NCBI GenBank assembly: GCA_023105745.1
Contig: JALGQZ010000007.1
Span: 50,387,569 to 50,451,568 of the forward strand
Source: Austropuccinia psidii
Taxonomy: Eukaryota > Basidiomycota > Pucciniomycetes > Pucciniales > Sphaerophragmiaceae
DNA: 64,000 nt
Direction: 5' to 3'
A program made the position numbers and the translations under genes. Every line of letters starts with the position of its first letter. Positions within the stretch are counted from its first letter, which is position 1. The notes beneath the pieces are model-generated. The model had not been told where the DNA came from. It searched no databases and was given only the letters and a program-made list of their open reading frames with translations. Shown here piece by piece: positions 20,306-33,085 of the stretch.

Positions 20306-21999
20306 ATTTCCTGTTAAATATATTCAAAATTGTATCTAGAGTATTTTTTCTTCAATATTTCATATTTTATTATGAATAAATATTTACAATTTCCAAGAAA
20401 ATAATGTTTTGTTTAGTCCATGAATTTAGAAACTTTCTTCAGCCTCTCATCCCATAACTGAGAAAATCTAAATAAGTGATGGGAATACATAAAAGGGATC
20501 TAATATGAGATATTTCAGTTATATAATCCTCAAAGAATTAGAAAATATTTCTCCTATCACAAAATACACTTACTGAAAATTTAAAAAATGAATAAAAAAA
20601 AATATATCTTAAAGCTGAAATATTTTTATATATTTTTTATGTATTTATTCAGTAGAAAACTATTAGACAAAGTATTAAAAAGAAGAGTTGATATAAACTT
20701 TGACTAGATTAAAAATAAAAAATTTCAAAAAATATGCAAAAGTACCAAGTTAATTTGAAATGTCAGAATGAAATTAATTTCATTTCCCAATAATTAAGTA
20801 TCTCAGACTCAGAATGAAAGCTTGAGAGATGTTCTGTCCATAGTTTCAAAGAGTTTTCCCCATAAAAAAAACTTATATGGAATAATTTTAATAGAAATTA
20901 TACCATAATTCTTTTCAACCCTAATCCTGTTCTGTAAATCTCCCAAGTATCTCAAGAAAGCATCCTTTTGTTCAAATACATTCCAAATAATATTAAAACA
21001 TTTTTCCAAGATAAATGATAACTATAATGAGTATTTGTGTTAAGAGAATAAAACATGATAGAAAAAGAAACATGAGAATGAAATATTGGTGTATAACTGT
21101 TAACTGCATAGAAGGTTAATAGGTTCATTTCTTTCCAAATAAGCTTTCAATCCATTTTGAAAATAAATTTGTAAAATTCATTTAAAATAGTGATTTATTT
21201 CTTTTTGATATTACAAAGCAGATTTAGTTTATTTTTCATAACATACATCTATTTTTCTAAATTGAATATGGAACAGGTGTTTATTTGGAAGATATTTGTA
21301 CTTTGTGACATCATGAAAGTCTCTGGTGGAAGAAATTTATACAACCCCCTATTTATGTTTGGAATGAAGAATATGCCAAGAACCACAAAAGTAATTGTAT
21401 TTATCTCCTGAATAAATCATATTTCGGTATTTTTCAGAAAGAGGGTAAGTAATTTATTTCAAGGACTTGAAATATAGAGTTTTTATTTGAAAAAATAAAG
21501 CAAAATTATATTTCTATTGAAACAATATCAAAATCCTTGAAAAAGAAAAAGAAAGTCTTTTTTTCAAGATCAGAAAAAAATTGAAATTGTTTTGTAAAAT
21601 GAAAAATTTCATTATAAAAAACAGTTAGCAAATATATTTATTTTGTGAAAAAACAAAAGTAGTTCTTGAAGGAAGAAAAAAAATAGTCCTTTTGTTAGAA
21701 AGGTCAAGAAATGGCTTCCTATCATTAAAATGAATATATTGAGGTTTGTTAAAACTATCGGAATCAGAATTTTGAAAAAATCTCCTGATTTTTTTAACTC
21801 TTACTTTTACATGAAAGATTATTATTGATATGAGGTAATAGTATTGTTGAAAAAAAGGTATAAAAATTGGAAGAAAAACATATTTTTACACAATTAAACC
21901 CATTTCTTGGCCTTCTGTTAGCTATACAGCTAAAAGGAAATATTCATATTACCCTTCTCATATTCTGATCATCTTTCACTACCCTTATTAAATAAATTT
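20306..21999. other. AT-rich DNA, no gene seen
   Basis: No supported coding region. The last few hundred bases could be the eroded far end of the reverse LTR that is clear from about 22000, but I could not confirm this. Confidence 0.5.
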
Positions 22000-23080
22000 T
22001 ATATAAGAAGAATTCCTCAAAGAGAAATATTTATTAGTTGATCTCAAAGACTGACTGGGATATCTGGGGTTGCAGTTCTTGATCTGGAATTCCAGGATTA
22101 AACAAGTTACCAACCCCTATTACTTTTCCATATGGAAAACAAGATATACAATTAGCAATAAAAATGTAAGGGATCCCCAAGCGCTTCCATTCTTTCTGAT
22201 TTACAGCTTATTATCTTCAAAACTAACCAAGATATCTGGGCTTAAAGTTTATTTTGCACTGAAAGAATTCCCTGCATGAATATCTTATGTGCAAGAGGAT
22301 AAGGGAAGTGATATAGCATAAATAATTGAATAGCTCATAAACCCATGGACTTTTGTATTATTATTTTACCTCTATCTCAAACGTTGACTGCGATTTTTTA
22401 TCTGGAAAATTAACAAGACAGAAGTGGCTGTAAAAATAATGTAATACCTTATACACCACTTGTGTTTGAGCAAAAAATGTGTAGAGTCTCAAAGACCTCT
22501 AAAGTGATAGAATAGAATTTTACATAGATGTTATTAACTGTTTGAGATATCTCTGAAAGGAAATGGAAGTTCTTATGTGGCCCTTTATTTTATTAGTCTT
22601 TCATCCATATAAACTTGCTACTATAGCCAAGTAGAATGTTCAAAGCCAAATTTTTACTCATTTACGTCTTAACGAGGGTTTGTAAGAACAAGTGGGCCAT
22701 AAAAGGTTAAACTTTTCATTTTTCATTCTTGGAAAAGGGAAAAAAACCTCCACCAATCCCAACAAGGCATAAGAGGAGCCTTTCTCTAACTCAATTTAAG
22801 AGTAAATAATTTAACTATTCTGCTATTCCTAAATGTTAAGACTTCCTTCGGAAGTGGTAACCTTGTAATACTAATGGTTATAAATATAATAATTACTATT
22901 TTGGTGTGTATCACAATAGATCAGATAAGAAAACCTTCACCCAGGGCTCTCAGAGGTACTCACCATTTCTAATTGTCTTAGTAGATCCCTTTTATTTATA
23001 TTCAACTATATTATGTTTCATTTTATTTCTCAAACTCGTGTTTCTATCTGTTATCAGCTATATTGTAGATATCCCATACA
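22000..23080 (-). repeat. Diverged LTR, family LTR-B, reverse orientation
   Basis: Reverse complement of the LTR-B text. TCTCAAAGACTGACTGGGAT near 22044 matches the inverted form of the AAGATATCTCAGTCAG block at 53281. The run from TATAATAATTACTATTTTGG near 22885 through CCCAGGGCTCTCAGAGGTAC and CACCATTT matches the inverted LTR start region. The likely terminus is CCCATACA at 23080. The opposite end is not resolved. Confidence 0.65.
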
Positions 23081-26000
23081 GCCAGCCATATAGATTCTGA
23101 TTTTGGATTCTGGTACTTGATCGAAGTATTCCCTTTTATCTGACTGGGGTAGTTTAAATGATTTTTCATCATTTATGTTGAGTAATTTAATATATGTTAT
23201 TGAAGATTATGGAGGCTCTTGACACACTTTTCAGTTTCTTAAAAATTTTAGGCATAAAGTAATCATTAAAGCTGGCTTCTAAGGTAAGAAATAGAGCATT
23301 TTTCATATCAACTGACATATTAAATCCCCTTCCTTGATCAGAGAACTGTAGATATTCTGTTTATTTACCAAACCCCAACTAAATTTAATTTACATTATTG
23401 GAAGACTAAACTCAAAATATACATCTTTTGTCTGATACAAAAACTATGTGTATTTTTTGTTTATTGTTGTTGAGAAAATATTCAACAACAAATAATTACT
23501 TGAAATTTTCCCTCCTGATATCTTTATATGTAGAAGAATAAGTATTTTTGAATAATTTTGTATTATGTTCCAAATTCCTGCTTTATTTTTGAATTACCTT
23601 GAAAAGCCTAATTAATTTAGTAATTCATAATATAGATTTCAAATGATGGAAATTTTTCAATTTTAAATTTTCTTCAAATACATATGAAAAATGTTTAAGA
23701 ATCATTGAGTAATGAAGTTTTTCCCATTTTATGAGTCTTGTTGGAGTTGAGATAAAGGAGTTCAATCAGCATTCCCTGGACAAGCAATATTTGAAATAGT
23801 AAAAAAATTATTTTAAAGCTTAGGAAGAAGTTCTACCATAAATAGAAATACATCAATAAAAAAACAGCTTTTGAGCTAATTCAATTGGGTTTTATTTGGT
23901 ACTTCCCTTAAATAATTTCATATTTTCTCAAATTCCTTCAAATAGAATTATGAAGGAATCAGAGAAGGCCTCTATCTAAATATTCTATATTTCATGTCAC
24001 AATAATTTACTTTCCAAACTAGTGAGAGTAACCATTAAGAAAATAGCTTAAGAGCTACAGAAGGATTGTTCTTAAATTCTGAAGGGTTTTATCAACTGAA
24101 TAGAAGAACTCAAATATGTCTTTTTAGCTATTGTAACTATTGTATCTTACTCCCAAATCCTATAAGTAATGTCCTAGAAGAAGCGTCTCTCTACATTGAG
24201 CACATTTTACTAAAATTTTATGTTACAATTATTCATTAATATTTATTAGGATCCTTATTTAAATGAGGTAAATTAATTGTTAAGAATTCCGAGATGAAAT
24301 TTCTGAGAAATTTTCTCACTAAAATGATCCAGATAGGAATATTGATCTTCTGAATATTTCTCATAGTATTATTAATTTGGAAGTCTTATGTTTCAAAAAC
24401 AGTAATTTCTAGAGAGAATAAATAAATAAATCAGTTTTTTCTACAATTCAAGGTACATATTTTCAAACGTATTTGGGCTTATTCATCAAATACCTGTTTT
24501 TATAATGTGTTTCATACTATTTTCCATAAATAAAGAGTTCTTAATCAAAAAAATCCATGAAAATTATTATAGAACTAATATATCCTATGAGGTAGCTTAA
24601 GCAAAAAAGAATCATGGTGATCATATTGAAATTGTTCAAATAAAGTTTTTGAGGGATCAAAAGAAAAGAGAAATTTTGCATTATAATGAAGTCTTATAGT
24701 GCCTTTCCTTACTGTTTAAGGAGCATTTCAAAGAAAAAATATGTTTCAGGAAGAATGTGTTGGGTATATAATACCTGACTTAGAGATTATAAACCTGTAG
24801 CATTAGAAATGATTGGAGTCTAAACAGTTTTAAGAAAAATAATAGTTCAATTTTGAATTTTATCATAAAAATGATATTCATGCTCAGAAGGAATAAAAAT
24901 TATATAAGACGAAGATTTGGAAATTCATTTAAATAATCTCAAGGAGCTTAATAGAAATATAAGGAAGCAGTAAATATAAAAAGATTTTAAATATAATTAA
25001 TGGAAGAAAGAGCTAGAGATTTCTACCCAAAAAAACACAGAGCTTTGGGTATACTTAATACTCCACAATATCATAAAGCACTATCAGTAAACTAATAAAT
25101 TAGATCTACACAAAATATCTATTGCCATAATTTCCAAGTCACATATAATTCATGCAAGAGCACAACAAACCTGTATCACAATATAAACCTATTTATGCTT
25201 TAAGGTATGGACACACCATAGACTAGCAAGACTTCTTAACTAGACCAATGAAATGTCTTCAAAATAGCTAAGAGGCTATTAAAAGGTATAATAACACCAT
25301 TAGTGTTTCAAGAGTTATTACTAATTGAATTATTTCTCAGTCTCTCTACACCAATATATTGTGAATAGTCCTATGTTGAGTACTATCAAAACCTCCCATT
25401 GTTTAAGTAAAAAGGTGGAATATATAAAGCAGAGCTATCATTGAATCAAAATGTTGACTAATTATTTTTATATTATTTTACAATTCCCTTTAGTAAGTTT
25501 TCTAGTTTCATTATATAGTAATGAATGAAATAGTATTTACTTCAAATCACTATTATATATCATGAAGGCTTTCTTTATAATATAAGAATTAAGCATTATT
25601 TTTGTCATATTGAATGTGGTTTTCCAAATTATTTTTTCATAAAGTAATATTGCTGGAGATTTTTTTAAAAAAATAATTCCTCCAAGGATTTTTCAGAGAA
25701 TTGTTTGACAAAACGTATTTAGTAAGCCATTAGCCATTATTTGAACATATTATTAAGTGAATTAAATATAAATTAGAAGATTGGGAATTCACAAATATAT
25801 TGTCTTAACCTGAAAGTAGTGAAATGCTTACAAGAATCTAATATAAATTCTAAATATAATTATTGTAATTTCCCCTTTAGGTTACTTCATTGATCTTAAA
25901 TGAATAGGAAATCGCTCAATAACAATTTCTTCAATCTCTTGGATTAACTTTGGTCCCATTCATAAGTATGATCTATCAATTTACAGGTGTCAAACATCAA

Positions 26001-26109
26001 ATGATAATTGACACCAAACAAAGTAATTATTATTAAGTTTTGGAAATCATATATATTAGTTTTGGAAATCATATATATTAGTTTTGGAAAAAATACTAAT
26101 ATTTGAGCT
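23081..26109. other. AT-rich DNA, no gene seen
   Basis: No gene or clear repeat boundary. A 26-base unit TTTTGGAAATCATATATATTAG is repeated at about 26037-26092. Confidence 0.6.
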
Positions 26110-27880
26110 TCCAAAAGGGTGCTTAATGCAAGCCTTGAGCTACATTTTATATACTCAAAAAGGCCAAAATTAATTCTTGGAATATACAGAACCCATAAGT
26201 CATTTATATATTCAAAATTTATTATTTTCATAGAGAAAAATATGAATAGCATTCTTTTGAGTGAGTAAGCTCAAATATTCCACACAGGAGTTCACCTAGG
26301 GCAGCTTCATAGAGTAAATAAGCCTAAATTAAGTATATGAGGCAGAAATATGCAAAATACTTCAATAACTAATCATCAATACCACATAGAAGAATTGTGA
26401 AAGCTTTTTTTTGCATTTTAAGGCCAAAATAATGGGTTTGTTAATATTAAAATGTGAAATAGAGCCTCCTATTTGTGCTATAAATTTCTATTGAGCTCAG
26501 AATCACTTTATTAATACATGTGTTTTTGGAACACCCATAGTGGATATCAGTCTTCAAACTTGAACTACTATTTTGAAATGAAAATAGCTTGTGAGGACAA
26601 AAGACATCAGAAAGAGAAAGGGTACCACAATTTCTGAGGAATCTGAGATCTAGAAAATACTAAAATCTTGATAAATGGATGATATTGGAAAATTAGTAAA
26701 TTAAAACCCTTTGGGAACTTTTTTACTCAGGCTAAGTCTCATTTAATGATGAGAAAATAGAAAATAAGCTTCTATTTTGGAATGGCAAAGAGGAAATGAG
26801 AAGCTATTCCTTGTTTAAAAATGTCCATTCTTGATTATTTTCCATTAATAAGCCAAAATAAATCAATAAAAGCAACTCTGGAACTAGTATCCATGAGCTT
26901 ACATCATGGAAACTAGCTGTATCTATAACATCTGCTTTTGTATTTAGAAATAAGGTAAAAACCTCAAAAATTTATTAGAAATACAATTCTTAATTAAAAC
27001 TTCTGAAACTTTAAGGACCAATGAAAAAAGGGATAATCTATAGTAAAGCCAAAAAGAGTTATGACTTCATTATTCAAATCAAAAGTTTTACTTACAGTCC
27101 ATTTTAGATGTTTACACATGAAACACTGTATCTTCAAAAACTCACAGAAAATGTAAGCTGTGATGAAATTTTCAATCAAATCAATACCTTTGAGGAACTT
27201 GTTTCACTTTTGAAATGAAAGAGGATTTGCAGTCTTTAATTCTTTATTTCTCAACTATAGACAGGTTGGTAGCAATGAAAATTGATGTGATTGATTATTT
27301 ATAATACTTTCAGGTGAAAAGAAGTGATCTAATAATTGATACAAATCATGTAGCTAGTTCTTAAGCTTTATCCATGGAATGAAAATCAAATATTGATTGG
27401 ACTTAAAAGAAGCCTTCTATTGCTTTTATTCATTCATTCCATTATCATTAAGTTGAATCATTAAATAATTAATAATCTAAGAAAGTATCAGTTATTGTAT
27501 CATTATTAAATGTATTAAATTTTTGAAGTCAATCAAAAAAAGGTAAATAATATAATATTAATATTTAAAATAGTAATATAGATATATATTTGTGCATTAT
27601 TACATTTATAAAACCTTTGACTCTATAAGTCCACAAATAGTTTTTCAAATAGCTCTACCAATCCTTTGCAAGGTATCATTGTAGTATCAGTGAGATATTT
27701 AGAAATTTCTGGCTCTTTTTCCCTAGTTTTTAGTTTTTTTTCAAGAATTTATGATAATTACTCCTGAAAAAAAACATTAATTAAATTAATCACATATTCT
27801 TTGAAAAGATTTTTTATTATTCCATCTTCCTGTAATTGATTCTAGTAGAGAGATAAGACTTACTTTTATAATAACCAGTA
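26110..27880 (+). repeat. Diverged LTR, family LTR-A
   Basis: Same orientation as the solo LTR at 39050-40902: GCAAGCCTTGAGCTACATTT near 26127 corresponds to the 39050 terminus. The 26950-27180 text (AGGTAAAAACCTCAAAAATT, then TCTGAAACTTTAAGGACCAA) corresponds to 39838-40070. AAAAGAAGCCTTCTATTGCT near 27407 corresponds to 40301-40325. The ends are eroded and no target duplication was found. Confidence 0.7.
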
Positions 27881-29506
27881 GTGTATAGAAATTAAAATAA
27901 AGAAATCATGTTTAATAAGAAAATATTTAGCAATCTTGATCAGTAGTAGTACTATCAAGATTTTTATAAATAACTCCTATACTAAGTATGTTGTATTTAT
28001 ACAAATAAAATAATACAATTAATAGATTCTATACTATTCTATTCTGATATAAAAGACATAATTTAATTATTAGAATAAAAGCTTAATCATATAGGAGATC
28101 ATATTTTTTCCACATATAAGTGGCTCAATCACAGAAAGTGCTTTTATCCATCATATTTGCTATGTAGAATATCCCAGATAACACTACATGAATTAATTTA
28201 AATTTAGTAGCAATGTTATATTTTGATCATTATATCTTCATAAAAAATCCTGTTACTTGACTTCTTTTCTTTCATTCTTGTAAAAGGTTCATCTTTGACT
28301 CAGTTGAGCCAAATATATGCAGTAAAATATTATTTGAAAACCAGGCTAGCCTCAAGCATTTTTTTTATTTTATTTCCATCATAAATCTACAATTATTATC
28401 ATAATAGATAATAAGGGCTCATAGAAGATTTACTAAATTATCCCCTCTTTTCCTTTGGAGAAAACCATTACATATTATATAATTTGAAGCGTAGTTCTAC
28501 TGAAGGAGAAGCCAAGAAGAATTGAATTTTGTATTCCACTAACTAGAGGTACTATGAGCCTTTTATGTGAGGCTTTTGGGAAATTTTAAGAGAAATAATT
28601 AGGTCTACATGGTTCTGGTGAGTCATTTTATCAACCCAGACTACTTCCTTTTTAGCTAAGATATCTACCAACTCCAACATAATGAAAATTCAACACACTT
28701 ATTCTCTGAGGTTTAAAATTTGAAGTCCACAAAATGTTATGGCCTTATCATTTTGTGTTTGGGAATATTTTTCTTATCATAGAATATTGAGTTATATTTA
28801 CATAATGAAAGGAAATAATTTAGAAAAAAACTTTCCTTCATAGCATATATACAGGAATAATTGGAATGTGTCAATGTTTCAGGGGAAAAATATGAAGAAC
28901 TTATCATTACTTGTCTCAAGTATTCAATATTTCTACAAATGGGTGATTTAATTTATTAGAAATATTGCTATCTTAATATCTATTTCTCAATTCTTAATGA
29001 GCCTGTCACCATTCTGTATGTATTACAGACCTCAAGAAAGGAAACAATTTCTGAAAATGCTATTAAATGGGTTGAAATAATAGTTAATACTGGCAAGTTG
29101 TAGATCAAACTCCACCATGTGACAGCACCTCCAGGATCAAGGCCCTGAATCACAAAGCTTATGTAGCTGACAGTGTGGGATCAAATAAGGAAGTACCTTG
29201 AGGGGGAAATTATTGGTAGGTCTGTTTTGGACTTAAGAATTGTCCAATAACCATTGGTTCTAGGGTGTATTAGCTGCCCCTCAAAATAATAATGGATAGT
29301 AAGCCTACAGAGAATCAGAAGATAAAATAATATTTGTTGTTTTAAAAGATAGAACAGACTTATCAATAGTCTCTAAATAAGACCCATCAATAACTCTATA
29401 GCCAAACCTCTGATATGACACTATAATAAACTAAAGACTACTATTTGATTTTATCTCACAAAGACTAATAAAAAGATTTTCTTTTGATTATATTGTTTTT
29501 TTTGAT
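27881..29506. other. AT-rich DNA, no gene seen
   Basis: Only short chance frames. Nothing that I can assign to a family. Confidence 0.6.
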
Positions 29507-29745
29507 ATGACTACTAATGATAAGATTAGTAGATTAAATAAGAATAATAATTCTTTAATAATTACTTTTAATAATAATCTTATATCAATACTAGTAAGAT
29601 TTTCACTATGGCTACTATTCTTTAATAATACTAAGCTCCTGGGATTTTCACTACAGCTATAATACTTAGCTACTGAGCTTTTCAATATAGCTATAATACT
29701 ATTCTTCAAAAATACTAAGATACTGAGATTTTCACAGCTAAAACA
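29507..29745. repeat. Degenerate tandem repeat, period about 55-65 bp
   Basis: Variants of AATACTAAG-x-x-CTGGGATTTTCACTA-CAGCTATAATACT recur at about 29570, 29625, 29670 and 29710. Non-coding. Confidence 0.6.
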
Positions 29746-29977
29746 ACACCACTACTCTTGATATCCTGCTATTTCAGAGATGGTTATAATCCCCAATAGT
29801 GGGAATGTTTTCATTTTTTTCTGAAAATGAGGGAGAGAAGACCTCTATTTATACCTTTTGAGCCTCTATAGAGCCTCTCAAAACACAGGAGTCAGAAAAA
29901 TAATAGTTGAGATGTTTGAGCTGGTGAGACATGTAGTTTTTGTGTAGCAACATGTTGGCTGAGAGAATTCTTCTGGT
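29746..29977. other. Flank of solo LTR, no gene seen
   Basis: Unassigned. Contains TTTATACC and a CT-rich stretch, but nothing that supports a promoter call. Confidence 0.4.
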
Positions 29978-31414
29978 TGTCAGGCTGAGTCTATGATGAA
30001 GCTTATTAATGACTAGCTACAAGATTTAACTATTACTGTGACATGGTGAAAATAGTATAAAAAGGTTTCCTCATGATAATAAGGGTTTATAAAAGAATAT
30101 TCAGGGCTTTACTATTGAGGAATAGTGGTGGTGAGTGCTGTTGAAAGTCCTGGGTGCAGCTTTGCCTGTTGGGTTACAATAATAAAGACTACAATAATTA
30201 AAGTTATAATTATACCTGGTTATTTACAAGAGTATAAATTTTTCTGACAGCTTTACTATATAGGAATTCAAGAGCAGGATGAGGAAACCTTTTATGGTGG
30301 AGAAAAGTTCCCTTTTTATCCTAAAATTGGGTGAAAAAGGCTTCTAGACCTTTCCACGTGCAGGAAGTGAAGAATTTTTACTTCCAAGGACTGGATTGTG
30401 GTTTTCACAATGCCTGTATAGCCTGTATTGGGCTCAGATGTGGTTTTGAAACCACATATGGACAGTTTTCACCAATACAGGGTGAAAACTTTCATCTGGG
30501 GACCACATAGCCCTCTTCTGACATGTATGACGTGTAGAATGCTGTAAAGAACCTGTAAAGGACCCCAGTATTGGCCAAACTATGAGTTATTGAAGTATAA
30601 ACAGGCTTCTTTGTATTTTTGACACCTCATAATCATAATTATGGGAGAATATCCCACAATAAGGTTGTATTGGTCTAACTGTGGGATTTTAACCTTAAAA
30701 CTGCCATACCTTTATCAGTTTTTGAGATATCAAGCTCAAAGTTGGTTCATTGTGTATCCCTGAATTTTCTCTACACAATGCTACCTCATTTAGTATGGAT
30801 ATCATTAAATATGGCAAAGGTATGCCATGTACAAGAGTTTTTGTACATATTTGTGTTTTGTTTAAAATCTGCATGGAGCTTCTTTGCCCCATAACCTTTG
30901 TTCTAGATGTGATATGGGGAAATAGATGGAACCATAAGGTAGCCCTGATTGTGTTCTTTTAAAAAAGACCCCCCTTTAGGTATCTCACACCAAAACTGTA
31001 GAAGCTAGATGAGAGGTGAATATTTTATTCCCCCTTATTAGACCTTATTTTGGTAATACCTTCAGTAATTCTGATGCTAGCTCAATTTGGCTAGTAAAAT
31101 TGAATATCCCTGACTTAGAGAGTCATTTTGAATACCCATTTGATGGGGTTAAGCCTCTTCCTCTGGATTCCAGATGAGAGGTGAAAATTAAGGTTTATGC
31201 TCAGCAACAACTTTGAGCAGTGATAACTTTGTTATTCTTTTTCCTATGACGATAGGAACTGTATATTTGGAAAAAGGTGAGTTTCCTCTTTTCTTTGATA
31301 CTTTTTTTATCTTGTTTGGCTCAGCTTCATGTTTTGGTGGTTTCTTGGCTCTACCATTGGTTTATGGTATTTGGCTGTCATGCTTGTGCTCTGGGTTTGA
31401 GTCACAGGCTGACA
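29978..31414 (+). repeat. Solo LTR, family LTR-B (1437 bp)
   Basis: Starts TGTCAGGCTGAGTCTATGAT and ends GAGTCACAGGCTGACA, the same terminal TGTCAG/CTGACA pair as the inner gypsy LTRs. It is recognisable throughout, for example TGGTTTTGAAACCACATATG near 30441. Flanking pentamers CTGGT (29973-29977) and ATGGT (31415-31419) agree at four of five bases, as expected for an old target duplication. No interior sequence adjoins it, so it is a solo LTR left by recombination. Confidence 0.85.
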
Positions 31415-31419
31415 ATGGT

Positions 31420-32040
31420 GGTGTTTTTTATAAAAATAATGTGATGTCATTGAGAAAATTTGGCTGGTTAGGGTTTTTTTCCCAAGAAAGTGGAGAAAAC
31501 ACAGGTTCTGACAACTGCACTTTCTTCTAGTCATATAATATCTTGGAGAGAATTTAGCTGGTGACATTCCTCTTGGAAGTGGAGAAAGTGGGGAAAATAC
31601 AGAATTTGTTATTTAGTGTGCTTCTATTAGATTTGAACAAAGTTGGGGAAAGGTTTGTTTTCAAAGTTGATAGCCAATCTTGAGAGAATTTTTCTAGTGG
31701 GTTGATTTCATTATTCTGTCATTTCATGCAAATATTGCATCATTTTGATTGAATTTGATGTGTGTTAATATTAATAAGCCAGAAATTTGCTTCTGGTGAA
31801 TCCATTGTAATTTCTTGCATACACTTGAGGTATTTATCTTAATTGGCTTGACATGGAGAAAACACAGTGCTGATGCTGTACTCAATATGAATGTGAATAG
31901 CTGTATTTAGTTTATCTCAATTGAATTGTATAATTTTGCTATGGATTGTGCAATAAGGAAGAGAAAGTTTTATTCATTATTCAAATTGAAATCCTTCTTG
32001 TTGAAGCTTTAGTTTTCTAGGTTTTCAGAATTCTGATTAT
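31420..32040. other. No gene seen
   Basis: AT-rich with one block, GAGAGAATTTAGCTGGTGA near 31545, resembling nearby text at 31451 and 31682 (imperfect local repeats of about 115-135 bp). No protein is supported. Confidence 0.5.
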
Positions 32041-32830
32041 GCCCTAGGAGTTATTCACAGTTTGATTTACTTAGTTCCAGAGTTATGAAATTTGATTTCC
32101 TTCTCCAGAGTTATTCCAAAATTGTATTTTGACCTCTGGAGCTATGAAACAATTGTATTTGATTCAAAGAATTATTCTTCACCTCTTCTATAACTCCACA
32201 ATACTATTTTAATATCTGAAATTAATCTGCAATTTTATTTTATTCTCCACAGTTATTCTGGGATTTGTCTATAATGCCAAAATCTTCTTCCATCCAGTTA
32301 TTCTGAAATCTGAAAACTCCCTCATTTATTCTCCGCCATTCCATAATTTTATTTTTCTCTCTGGAGTCATTGCACAATCTTATTTTTTATCTCTAAAATT
32401 ATTCTTCAACTTCATTTCATAATTCCATCTCTGGAGCTATTCCCTAATTCCTATTTCCATCTCTGGAGCTATTACACAATTCCTATGTCCATCTCCAGGG
32501 TTATTCCATAGTTTTCTTTCATTTTACAGAATTATTCCACAATTTTCTTTCAATCCAGTTACTCTGAAATATTCAAAATCCTCTATTTCTTCTCTCAAAC
32601 TCCACAATTTTATTCCTGTCTCTGGATTAACCACAATATCTTCAATAATTCCTCCCAAGTTCTTCAATTTTATTTCCATTTATTCAAAAAATTACATAGT
32701 TTTATTCCATTTCAAAAATTATTCTGAATTTGGTTCCATAATTCCTCTAGAATTCCACAATTTTATCTTTTGTGTCTTTAGTTATTCCACAGATTTATAT
32801 AGTATCTTCAGGGATATTCCACACTCCTAT
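32041..32830. repeat. Degenerate minisatellite, period about 45-55 bp
   Basis: About fifteen variants of the phrase TCTGGAGTTATTCCACAATT-TTATTT follow one another, with the elements (C/T)CTGGAG, (A/G)TTATTC, CACAATTTTATT and TTCCAT in the same order. It is strongly T-rich on the plus strand and has no coding frame. Confidence 0.75.
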
Positions 32831-33000
32831 TTTTTGATACAGTAAGCTTTAGACTGGTATAATTGGTATGGAATACCACTATGGTATTACCCCTGTCATC
32901 CTCATGGAGCTAAAGTAGTCACAACAGGAGCCTACAAGGAACATTAAAGAGGAAAAGACCTTGTATTCCAATTAAGCAGAAAAAATAGCAATTTTATTTA

Positions 33001-33085
33001 TTGAGAGCTTCCCTTGTCTCCAACAAGAATCAAACCCATGACATTGGTAGCTGGTTTACTGTCACAATTATGTCTTCCAGACCTC
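33001..33085 (-). other. tRNA-like remnant (possible SINE head)
   Basis: On the minus strand, ATGGGTTTGATTCTTGT looks like a tRNA T-arm, and CAGTAAACCAGCTACCAATG sits where a D/anticodon region would. The arms pair poorly and the acceptor stem has mismatches, so this is not a functional tRNA. It may be a decayed tRNA-derived SINE or chance. Confidence 0.2.

Noticed and set aside
31213..31567. 105-codon frame and its antisense partner near 31.3 kb
   Set aside because: They span the end of a solo LTR and its flank; the corresponding LTR copies show no conserved frame.
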